From: Gammaproteobacteria bacterium
Lineage (GTDB): Bacteria; Pseudomonadota; Gammaproteobacteria; Steroidobacterales; Steroidobacteraceae
NCBI GenBank assembly: GCA_009923475.1
Contig: RFTM01000064.1
Coordinates: 1-8,025 of the forward strand
Direction: 5' to 3'
DNA length: 8,025 nucleotides
The notes under the pieces were generated by a model. It had not been told where the DNA came from, searched no databases, and saw only the letters and a list, made by a program, of their open reading frames with translations. Of this stretch, positions 1 to 8,025 are shown piece by piece; the stretch's first letter is position 1, and the number at the start of each line of letters is the position of its first letter. A program made the position numbers and the translations under genes.

Positions 1-2474
<2,474 letters not shown>

Positions 2475-2478
<4 letters not shown>

Positions 2479-2945
2479 CGAGCGGCGCGCCGTCGGCGAC
2501 GCCGGTGGTGCCGGTGGTCGCGGCGGCCCTGCTCGATGCCGCCGGCCAGGTGCTGATCGCGGAGCGTCCGGCCGGCAAGCCGCTCGCCGGCCGCTGGGAG
2601 TTCCCGGGCGGCAAGGTCGCCGCCGGCGAGACCGACCTCGAGGCGCTCGCGCGCGAGCTGCGCGAGGAGCTCGGCATCGAGCTCGCGCGTGACGCGGACG
2701 CGCCGCGCCATGTGCTGACGCTGCGCCACGATTACCCCGACCGCTGCATCGAACTGCGCTGCTATGCGGTTCCGGGGTTCACCGGCCGCGTCCAGCCGCT
2801 CGACGGCCAGCGCCTGAAGTGGGTCGCCGCCGCGGCGCTGGACGCCGAGGACATCCTCGAGGCGGACGGGCCTTTCGTGCTCGCGCTGCAGCGCGAGGCT
2901 GCGCAGCGCGCCGCTTTGCAGCGACGCGTCGCCGGGGCAGCATAG
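2475..2945 (+). CDS. mutT: MutT-type Nudix hydrolase (8-oxo-dGTP diphosphatase family)
   Basis: MutT enzymes hydrolyse 8-oxo-dGTP to the monophosphate in the cytoplasm, preventing A:C-type transversions. The 156-residue product has a complete Nudix box at residues 46-68 (G-x5-E-x7-REL-x-EE-x-GI), with metal-binding E61, E64 and E65. Ungapped stretches match remembered E. coli MutT: R31 and F43 match R23 and F35 of the nucleotide pocket, and HDYPDR (85-90) matches the EFPDR segment. Two differences stand out: E98 is replaced by D110, and the 8-oxoguanine-reading N119 by D131. The chosen start is GTG at 2475, whose last two bases lie in the secA stop codon (GTGA). It leaves about 10 residues before the first strand. 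GTG 2457 (upstream, inside secA) and GTG 2505 or 2508 are alternatives, and no strong ribosome binding site separates them. The protein is longer than E. coli's 129 residues because of both ends. The secA-mutT order is as in E. coli. Confidence 0.9.
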
Positions 2946-2949
2946 ACGC

Positions 2950-4377
2950 ATGGACACCTACGACGTCGTCAACCCGCGCAGCGGTGCGGTCGACCACCGG
3001 TTCACCGCGCCCGCGGCCGCGGAGCTCGACGCCACGCTCGCGCGGCTGCGCGCGGCGCAGCCGGCCTGGGCCGCGGCGCCGCTCGCGCACCGCATCGAGG
3101 TGCTCGCGCGTTGGCGGGCGGAGTGGATCCGCCGCCAACCGGACATCATCGACGCGCTCACCCTCGACACCGGGCGGCATCTCATCTCGCGCACCGAGGT
3201 GATGGGCCTGCCGGGCAACATCGACCGTTGGAGCCGGCTCGCGCCGACGCTCGCGCAAGAGGAGGAGTTCCGCTCCGCGGCGCTCCCCACCATCAGCTAC
3301 CGCTCGCAATACGTGCCGTACGCGCTGGTCGGCGCCATCAGCCCATGGAACTTCCCGGTCGCGCTGTGTTTCATCGACGCCATCCCGGCGCTGCTCGCGG
3401 GTTGCGCGGTGTTCGTCAAGCCGAGCGAGGTCACGCCGCGCTTCGCCATCCCGGCCATGCAGAGCATCGCCGCGGTGCCCGAGCTCGCCGCGGTGTTCCA
3501 TGTCCAGCCGGGCGGCCGCGAGACCGGCGAGCGCCTCGTGCAGTCGGTGGATGCGGTGTGCTTCACGGGCAGCGTCGCCACCGGCCGCAAGGTCGCCGAA
3601 GCGGCGGCCCGCGCGTTCATCCCGGCTTTCCTCGAGCTCGGCGGCAACGATCCGCTGATCGTCACCGCCAGCGCCGACCTCGAGCGCGCGACCGATGTCG
3701 CGCTGCGCGCCACCTGCCTCGCGACCGGGCAGGCCTGCCAGAGCCTCGAGCGCGTCTACGTCGACCGTCGTGTCTTCGCGCCCTTCGTCGAGCGGCTGGT
3801 CGAGAAGGCGCGCCGCGTCGAGGTGAACTGGCCCGACATCCACGCCGGCACCATCGGCCCCTTCATCTTCGGCAAGCAGGCCGACATCGTCGCCGCGCAG
3901 CTCGCCGACGCGCGCGCCAAGGGCGCGCGGGTGCTCTGCGGCGGCGAGATCCTCGACCACGGCGGCAAGTGGTTGCGGCCGACCGTGCTGGTCGATGTCG
4001 ACCACAGCATGACGGTGATGACCGACGAGACCTTCGGCCCCGTGATCCCGGTGATGCCCTTCGACACGGTCGACGAGGCCGTGGCGCTCGCCAACGAGGG
4101 CGTGTACGGGCTGTCGGCCGGCGTCATCGCGGGCACGCTCGAGGAGGCCGAGGCGATCGGCCGGCGGCTGGACGCCGGCGGCATCAGCCTCAACGACGGC
4201 TCGCTCACCGCCATGTGCCACGAGATGGAGAAGCACTCCTTCAAGCTGTCGGGCCTCGGCGGTTCGCGCATGGGGCCGGGCGGATACCTGCGGTTCTTCC
4301 GCCGCAAGTCGCTCATCCGCCAGCATGGCGCGCCGGCCACCCTCGACAGCATCGACGAATCACTTGCACGGAGCTGA
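2950..4377 (+). CDS. NAD(P)-dependent aldehyde dehydrogenase family protein
   Basis: This enzyme oxidises an aldehyde to the carboxylic acid with a nicotinamide cofactor. The 475-residue product has the usual family length and all key residues: SPWNFP (131-136) with N134 holding the oxyanion; KPSE (157-160) at the cofactor ribose; FTGS (205-208) in the Rossmann loop; E229 in LELGG as general base; nucleophile C263 in TGQAC; and E360 in ETFGPV. The spacings E229-C263 (34) and C263-E360 (97) equal those of human ALDH2 (268, 302, 399). Glu at 160 favours NAD over NADP in this family. No signal peptide is seen, so it is cytoplasmic. The C-terminal segment (GGSRMGPGGYLRFFRRKSL) differs from the usual ending of betaine- or succinate-semialdehyde enzymes, and the substrate cannot be assigned. 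The ATG lies 4 nt after the mutT stop with a weak upstream purine stretch. The gene appears to be read through from secA-mutT. Confidence 0.95.
   Translation: MDTYDVVNPRSGAVDHRFTAPAAAELDATLARLRAAQPAWAAAPLAHRIEVLARWRAEWIRRQPDIIDALTLDTGRHLISRTEVMGLPGNIDRWSRLAPTLAQEEEFRSAALPTISYRSQYVPYALVGAISPWNFPVALCFIDAIPALLAGCAVFVKPSEVTPRFAIPAMQSIAAVPELAAVFHVQPGGRETGERLVQSVDAVCFTGSVATGRKVAEAAARAFIPAFLELGGNDPLIVTASADLERATDVALRATCLATGQACQSLERVYVDRRVFAPFVERLVEKARRVEVNWPDIHAGTIGPFIFGKQADIVAAQLADARAKGARVLCGGEILDHGGKWLRPTVLVDVDHSMTVMTDETFGPVIPVMPFDTVDEAVALANEGVYGLSAGVIAGTLEEAEAIGRRLDAGGISLNDGSLTAMCHEMEKHSFKLSGLGGSRMGPGGYLRFFRRKSLIRQHGAPATLDSIDESLARS
4370..4373 (+). promoter_or_regulatory. Ribosome binding site for the gene at 4381
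   Basis: GGAG sits 7 nt before the ATG at 4381 and ends just before the aldehyde dehydrogenase TGA (4375-4377). It is the clearest Shine-Dalgarno sequence on the plus strand, so this small gene is probably initiated independently and not only by coupling. Confidence 0.7.
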
Positions 4378-4380
4378 AGC

Positions 4381-4764
4381 ATGAGCACGCAGGATATGGG
4401 TCTGCCCGAGATCAAGATCGACACCGCCTCCCTCTGCCGCGAGGAGGTCTACACCGACCGGCGCGCCGGCACGCTGCGCCGCATGGTGCCCGTGCTCGCC
4501 GACGGGTCCCCCGACGCGTCGCGTCCCGTCCTCTGGCTCGGCCAGACGCAGCTCATGACCCCGGGCGGCGTGCTGCCGCTCGGCTTCGAGATCGACGCCA
4601 AGGACCTCGCCGAGGCCGTCGAGAAGTTCCCCGAGGCCGTGAAGCAGGCGCTCGAGGACGCGATCGCCGAGGCGCAGGAGATGCGCCGCGAGGCCGCCTC
4701 GCGCATCGTCGTGCCCGACGCCGCCGGCGGCATGGGCTCGCCCGGCAAGATCAAGTTCCCCTGA
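4381..4764 (+). CDS. Uncharacterised small cytoplasmic protein (127 aa)
   Basis: The function is not known. The product is 127 residues with no signal peptide or membrane segment, so it is likely soluble and cytoplasmic. Its first half (about 10-70) looks strand-rich and contains REEVYTDRR, PVLADGSPDASRPVLWLGQT and LMTPGGVLPLGFEI. Residues about 72-105 are Ala/Glu/Lys/Arg-rich and should form a long helix. The tail is glycine-rich and ends in GKIKFP. I recall similar proteins, labelled only as cytoplasmic or hypothetical, in other proteobacteria, so it is probably a conserved family. It follows the aldehyde dehydrogenase stop by 3 nt, has a good GGAG site, and shares the window's codon bias. 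These points support a real gene. A role linked to the aldehyde dehydrogenase is possible but only suggested by position. It has no Cys or His motif that would indicate an enzyme. Confidence 0.82.
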   Translation: MSTQDMGLPEIKIDTASLCREEVYTDRRAGTLRRMVPVLADGSPDASRPVLWLGQTQLMTPGGVLPLGFEIDAKDLAEAVEKFPEAVKQALEDAIAEAQEMRREAASRIVVPDAAGGMGSPGKIKFP

Positions 4765-4774
4765 GCCGGCGGCC

Positions 4775-4855
4775 ATGCGCTTCCTGCGAACCTTGAGGCC
4801 GCTCTCCCTGCTGGCGCTGTCCGCGGCGGTGGTGATCGCCACGCCGGCTTCGGCC
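4775..4855 (+). other. Sec signal peptide of the histidine-rich protein
   Basis: There are 27 codons: an n-region with four arginines, a hydrophobic core (LSLLALSAAVVIA) and a PASA c-region with small residues at -1 and -3. There is no lipobox cysteine, so signal peptidase I cleavage and a soluble periplasmic product are expected. Its clean match to the signal peptide pattern also supports the ATG at 4775 as the true start. Confidence 0.85.
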
Positions 4856-5200
4856 CAGCAGTGGGACATGGCCGCGGGCGCCTATCACAGCCACCTCATC
4901 GTCCACGCCGACCGCTTCGAACTGCACCTGCACGACAAGGCGACGCATCGGGTCATCGACACGACGCGCGGGCGCTACCGCGCGGTGCTGGCGACGGGCG
5001 GACGAAGGGTCGACGTGCCGCTGACCAGCCTGCAAGCCGGCATCCTCGTCGGCCGTCCGGCGCCGGCGGGCGACTGGACCTTGGAGTTCCGGGTCGAGGG
5101 TCCGGGCCTGGCCCCTGCGGACCTGCGTTACTCGGCCAAGATGAAGCCCGGCGCGCAGCCCGAGCCGTCGAAGCAGGGCGCGCACGCGCACCACCACTGA
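4775..5200 (+). CDS. Small exported histidine-rich protein of unknown function
   Basis: This 141-residue product starts with a clear Sec signal peptide: basic MRFLRTLR, a hydrophobic core, then ATPASA before the likely cut at A27/Q28. The mature part of about 114 residues has no membrane segment, so it should be periplasmic. Its first third carries many histidines (YHSHLIVH, FELHLHD, THR) and the end is HAHHH, suggesting metal binding. The rest alternates like beta strands (GRYRAVLA, DVPLTSL, WTLEFRVEG). This layout recalls small periplasmic beta proteins found near metal-efflux genes, but that is a loose resemblance, and no family is assigned. The ATG is 10 nt after the preceding stop, and only a poor GGCGG precedes it. 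It is the last gene of the plus-strand group, ending 13 nt from the convergent carbonic anhydrase stop. As an exported protein it could itself use the SecA encoded upstream. Confidence 0.82.
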   Translation: MRFLRTLRPLSLLALSAAVVIATPASAQQWDMAAGAYHSHLIVHADRFELHLHDKATHRVIDTTRGRYRAVLATGGRRVDVPLTSLQAGILVGRPAPAGDWTLEFRVEGPGLAPADLRYSAKMKPGAQPEPSKQGAHAHHH

Positions 5201-5213
5201 GCGGGCGTGGGGC
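5201..5213. other. 13-nt convergent gene junction
   Basis: The plus-strand group stops at 5198-5200 (TGA) and the minus-strand group stops at 5214-5216 (TGA on minus). No T-rich tract is present on either strand. A 5-bp stem with a 4-nt loop (5209-5222, including one G-T pair) is too weak to call a terminator. The 3' ends of the two transcripts must overlap unless termination occurs inside coding sequence or by Rho. Confidence 0.75.
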
Positions 5214-5852
5214 TCAAGCCTCCAGCACGGAGCGGTAGACCTGCTCGAACTCGGCGGCGTTCTTCACGCAGACGCTGAGGTCCTTCAGCAGGCCGTCGTG
5301 CAGGTCGTAGATCCAGCCGTGGATCTCGAGGGCCTTGCCGCGGTCCCAGGCGCTCTGCACGATCGTGGTCTCGCCGACGCTCAGCACCTGCTCCATCACG
5401 TTGAGCTCGCAGAGGCGGCGCAGGCGGGCGGCCTCGTCCGGCAGCCCGTCGAGCCGCGCGCGGTGCTTCTTCATCACGTCCTGCACGTGGCGCAGCCAGT
5501 TGTCGATGAGCCCGAGCCGGTCGTTGCGCAGCGCCGAGAGCACGCCGCCGCAGCCGTAGTGGCCGCAGACGATCACGTGCTCCACGTCGAGCACGTCCAC
5601 CGCGTACTGCAGCACCGAGAGGCAGTTGAGGTCGGTGTGCACCACGACGTTGGCGACGTTGCGGTGCACGAAGAGCTCGCCCGGCAGCAGCCCCACGATC
5701 TCGTTGGCGGGCACGCGGCTGTCGGCGCAACCGATCCAGAGATAGTCGGGCGACTGCTGCCCGACCAGGGTCTCGAAGAAATGCGGGTCGCGGCTCTTGA
5801 CCTCGTCGGCCCAGGCGCGGTTGCGCTCGAAGAGCGGGCGCAAGCTCCTCAT
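5214..5852 (-). CDS. can: Beta-class carbonic anhydrase, type II (Can-like)
   Basis: This zinc enzyme interconverts CO2 and bicarbonate in the cytoplasm, supplying bicarbonate for carboxylation reactions. The 212-residue protein aligns almost throughout with E. coli Can (220 aa) and keeps its numbering: zinc ligands C42, D44, H98 and C101, with the Asp-Arg pair D44-R46. The segment GELFVHRNVANVVVHTDLN is nearly the E. coli one. W39 and R64, plus Y182 (one residue shifted from Y181 of the H. influenzae enzyme), match the non-catalytic bicarbonate site of allosteric type II enzymes, so inhibition by bicarbonate at lower pH is likely. The ATG at 5852-5850 overlaps the TGA of the upstream peptidase gene (ATGA) and is preceded by a strong GGAGG. 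An open frame continues upstream to 6251, but that part is out-of-frame peptidase sequence, and E. coli Can starts at the equivalent place. No signal peptide is seen. Confidence 0.97.
   Translation of the reverse strand: MRSLRPLFERNRAWADEVKSRDPHFFETLVGQQSPDYLWIGCADSRVPANEIVGLLPGELFVHRNVANVVVHTDLNCLSVLQYAVDVLDVEHVIVCGHYGCGGVLSALRNDRLGLIDNWLRHVQDVMKKHRARLDGLPDEAARLRRLCELNVMEQVLSVGETTIVQSAWDRGKALEIHGWIYDLHDGLLKDLSVCVKNAAEFEQVYRSVLEA
5849..5852 (-). promoter_or_regulatory. Peptidase stop / can start overlap (ATGA)
   Basis: On the minus strand, ATG of can (5852-5850) and TGA of the peptidase gene (5851-5849) share two bases. This is the classic arrangement for termination-reinitiation coupling and implies one transcript for both genes. 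Confidence 0.85.
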
Positions 5853-8025
5853 GGCGCCTCCGGGCGCAGCGTGCGCCGGAAGAACTCCTCGACCGTCCGG
5901 TAGCCGTGCAGGCCGGTGGAGCGGAAGCCCATCAGCGCGTGCTTGCTGCCGGGGTAGGGCATCACCTCGAAGGGCTTGCCGAGGTCCTGCAGCCGCTTGA
6001 AGAGCGCGGTGCTGTGCGTGAACAGCACGTTGTCGTCGGCCATGCCGTGCATCACCAGCAACGGACCCTTGAGCGCTGCGGCATGGGTCATCACCATGCC
6101 CTCGCGGTAGCCGTCGGGGTTGCCCTGCGGCGCGCCGGCCTCGGGCACGCCCATGTAACGCTCGGTGTAGTGCGTGTCGTAGAGCCGCCAGTCGGTGACC
6201 GGCGCGCCCGAGACACCGGCGGCGAAATGCTCCGGCGCGCGGACCATGCACATGAGCGCCATGTACCCGCCGTAGCTCCAGCCCCAGACGCCGATGCGCG
6301 CCGGGTCGACGAAGGGCAGGCTGCGCAGGTACTCCACGCCCTTCACCTGGTCGTCGACCTCGACATGGCCCATGCGGCGGTGCAGCGCGGCCTCGAAGGC
6401 CGTGCCGCGGCTGCCGGAGCCGCGGTTGTCGAGCTGGAAGACGATGAAGCCCTGCTGCGCGAGCACCTGCTTGAAGTATCCGCCCCAGGCGCGTTGCACG
6501 CGCTGCACGCCCGGGCCGCCGTAGACCTCGACGACGACCGGATAGCGGCGCGAGGGGTCGAAGCCGGGCGGCTTGAGCATCGACCAGTGCAGCACCTGCC
6601 CGTCCGCGGCGCGCAGCGTGCCGAACTCGGGCGAGCGGTGCGCGGCGAGGTAGGGTGCGTAGGGGTGGTCGGCGTCCAGCGTGTTGGCGACCAGCACCTC
6701 GGGCGCAGCGCCCGTGGTGTGCCGCAGCGTCAGCGAGGGCGGCCGGTCAGGCGTGGAGAAGGTGTCCAGCCAGCGCCGCGCGTCGCCCGACATCGACACC
6801 AGGTGCCAGCCTGCGCCCTCGGTCAGGCGGCGGACGCCGGCGTCGATGCGCGCGGCATCGCCCGGACGCGCGCCGGAGGGACCGGCGAGCGGCGCCGAAT
6901 AGAGGTGCCGCTCGATCGGCGTGTCGCGGTTGGCGCTGAAGTAGACGAGGCCGCGCGTCTCGTCGACGCCCTTGATGGCGCGCTCGCGCGAGCTGCCCAC
7001 CACCATCCACTCGCCTGCGGTGACCTGCCGCAGCAGCCGGCCGTCGAGGTCGTACAGGTACAGGTGCTTGAAGCCGCTGCGGTAGGAGGCCCACAGGAAG
7101 GCCGGCCGCTTGCGCAGGAAGGTGAGTTCGTCGTGCAGCTCGACCCAGCTGTCGCTGCGCTCCTCGAGCAGGGTGCGCGCCGCGCCCGTCGTGGCGTCGA
7201 CGCGCAGCAGCTCGAGGCGTTTCTGGTCGCGCGATTGGCGCTGCACCGCGAGCGCGCGGGAGTCCGGGAACCAGGCGACGCGTGCGAGGTAGCCCTCGCC
7301 GGCCGCCGCCGCGGGCAGTTCGCGCAGCGCCGGCGCCGCGCCATCGGCTGCCGGCAGCGTCGCGAGCCAAAGATCGACGCGCGCGTTGGGCCGGCCCGCC
7401 GCCGGGTAGCGTTGGCGCACCACGCGCACCGTGTCGGCATAGATCTCGAAGCGCTCGACTTCGTCGACCGGCGACTCGTCGACGCGCGTGAGCGCGATCA
7501 TGCGCTCGTCGGGCGACCACCAGTAGCCGGTGTCGCGGTCCATCTCTTCTTGGGCGATGAACTCCGCCATGCCGAAGGACACGAGGCCGCCGCCGCCGTG
7601 CGTCACCGCGATCTCGCGGCCGCTCGACAGCTCGATCGCGTAGAGGTCCTGGTCGCGCACGAAGCTCACGTAACGCCCGCCGGGCGAGAAACGCGCGTCC
7701 GTCTCGGCCGCAGGCGTCGCGGTCAGGCGCCGCACCGCGGGGGCGCCGCGCGCTGGCTTCAGGTCGTAGAGGAACAGGTCGCCCGCGAGCGGGATCAGCA
7801 GCAGCCGCGAGTCGGGCGAGAACTGGTAGTCGACGATGCCGCCGAGGCCCGCGGTGCGCTGCCGTTCGCGCCGCGCCTCTTCCTCGGGCGACAGCGCGCC
7901 CTCGTCCTTGACGAGCGCCGCCGAGTCGACGAGCGGCGAGTTGCGGCCGGTCGCGATGTCGTGCGCCCAGAGGTCGAGGCGGTCCTTGTCGTCGGGCTTG
8001 CCCTGCAGGTAGGTGACGAGCTTGC
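5849..8025 (-). CDS. Dipeptidyl peptidase IV family serine peptidase (S9B), 5' end outside window
   Basis: DPP IV enzymes remove X-Pro or X-Ala dipeptides from peptide N-termini. The frame stays open on the minus strand to the window edge, well beyond the GTG at 7735, so I extend it there. 724 residues are visible, and probably 30-80 are missing, including any signal peptide. The N-terminal two thirds is the repetitive beta-propeller, with several FSPD/FSPG/WSPD turns. It holds the QEEMDRDTGYWWSPD segment, whose double glutamate (codons 7549-7544) binds the substrate amino group in DPP IV. The C-terminal alpha/beta hydrolase domain carries the triad: Ser in GWSYGG (codon 6277-6275), Asp in HGMADDN (6037-6035) and His in GSKHAL (5941-5939). 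Spacings of 80 and 32 residues compare with 78 and 32 in human DPP4 (630, 708, 740). Catalytically it looks complete. Location (periplasm or cytoplasm) cannot be judged without the N-terminus. It is followed by, and coupled to, can. Confidence 0.95.
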   Translation of the reverse strand, partial: KLVTYLQGKPDDKDRLDLWAHDIATGRNSPLVDSAALVKDEGALSPEEEARRERQRTAGLGGIVDYQFSPDSRLLLIPLAGDLFLYDLKPARGAPAVRRLTATPAAETDARFSPGGRYVSFVRDQDLYAIELSSGREIAVTHGGGGLVSFGMAEFIAQEEMDRDTGYWWSPDERMIALTRVDESPVDEVERFEIYADTVRVVRQRYPAAGRPNARVDLWLATLPAADGAAPALRELPAAAAGEGYLARVAWFPDSRALAVQRQSRDQKRLELLRVDATTGAARTLLEERSDSWVELHDELTFLRKRPAFLWASYRSGFKHLYLYDLDGRLLRQVTAGEWMVVGSSRERAIKGVDETRGLVYFSANRDTPIERHLYSAPLAGPSGARPGDAARIDAGVRRLTEGAGWHLVSMSGDARRWLDTFSTPDRPPSLTLRHTTGAAPEVLVANTLDADHPYAPYLAAHRSPEFGTLRAADGQVLHWSMLKPPGFDPSRRYPVVVEVYGGPGVQRVQRAWGGYFKQVLAQQGFIVFQLDNRGSGSRGTAFEAALHRRMGHVEVDDQVKGVEYLRSLPFVDPARIGVWGWSYGGYMALMCMVRAPEHFAAGVSGAPVTDWRLYDTHYTERYMGVPEAGAPQGNPDGYREGMVMTHAAALKGPLLVMHGMADDNVLFTHSTALFKRLQDLGKPFEVMPYPGSKHALMGFRSTGLHGYRTVEEFFRRTLRPEAP
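5857..5861 (-). promoter_or_regulatory. Ribosome binding site for can
   Basis: On the minus strand GGAGG lies 4 nt before the can ATG, inside the last codons of the peptidase gene. It is the best Shine-Dalgarno match in the window and fixes the can start at 5852. Confidence 0.85.

Noticed and set aside
2501..2518. Perfect 9-bp tandem repeat (GCCGGTGGT twice) in the mutT start region
   Set aside because: It encodes the PVVPVV part of the first strand and is explained by codon bias. Two short copies are not evidence of a functional repeat.
2779..4326. 515-codon open frame on the minus strand opposite the aldehyde dehydrogenase
   Set aside because: Its translation is rich in Arg, Ala, Gly, Asp and His with no recognisable motif, and it lies opposite a gene with a full catalytic set. 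It is a high-GC shadow frame.
3111..4796. 561-codon plus-strand frame across the aldehyde dehydrogenase and the next gene
   Set aside because: It is Arg/Ala/Gly/Pro-rich with no family signature and runs out of frame through two well-supported genes.
5209..5222. Hairpin at the convergent junction as a terminator
   Set aside because: The stem is only 5 bp with one G-T pair and a 4-nt loop, and no T tract follows on either strand.
5853..6251. N-terminal extension of carbonic anhydrase up to 6251
   Set aside because: The extra residues are an out-of-frame reading of the peptidase catalytic domain. The ATG at 5852 has a strong GGAGG and matches the start of E. coli Can.
7733..7735. GTG at 7735 as the start of the peptidase gene
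   Set aside because: The same frame stays open to the window edge and the upstream residues (DLWAHDIATG, IVDYQFSPDSRLL) are ordinary DPP IV propeller sequence, so the start is beyond the window.

Overview
This is high-GC DNA (roughly 70% by eye) that is almost wholly coding. Seven genes fill the window, and the largest gap between neighbours is 13 bases. The SecA, MutT and carbonic anhydrase proteins resemble those of Gammaproteobacteria such as E. coli, and secA followed by mutT is also the E. coli order. The source is therefore most likely a high-GC gamma- or betaproteobacterium. The DPP IV-type peptidase would suit a Xanthomonadales-like lineage, but that is a weak guess.

Plus strand, 1-5200: a close-packed series begins with the 3' part of secA, which lacks about 120 N-terminal residues including Walker A. 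It continues with mutT (GTGA overlap with secA), an NAD-type aldehyde dehydrogenase (4 nt gap), a 127-residue uncharacterised cytoplasmic protein (3 nt gap) and a small exported histidine-rich protein (10 nt gap). The spacing suggests one transcript or a strongly coupled cluster whose promoter lies upstream of the window.

Minus strand, 8025-5214: the 3' part of a dipeptidyl peptidase IV family gene (S9B), cut by the window's right edge, is followed by a beta-carbonic anhydrase gene. The two overlap by 4 nt (ATGA), so they are probably co-transcribed and translationally coupled. The two gene groups converge at 5201-5213 with only 13 nt between stop codons.

The cluster is mostly housekeeping: protein export, nucleotide-pool cleaning, aldehyde oxidation, peptide turnover and CO2/bicarbonate interconversion. 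I see no RNA genes, mobile elements, CRISPR arrays, phage genes or defence genes, and no clear new system. The most interesting points are a MutT in which the asparagine that reads 8-oxoguanine is replaced by aspartate, two small genes of unknown function, and the unusual peptidase-carbonic anhydrase coupling.
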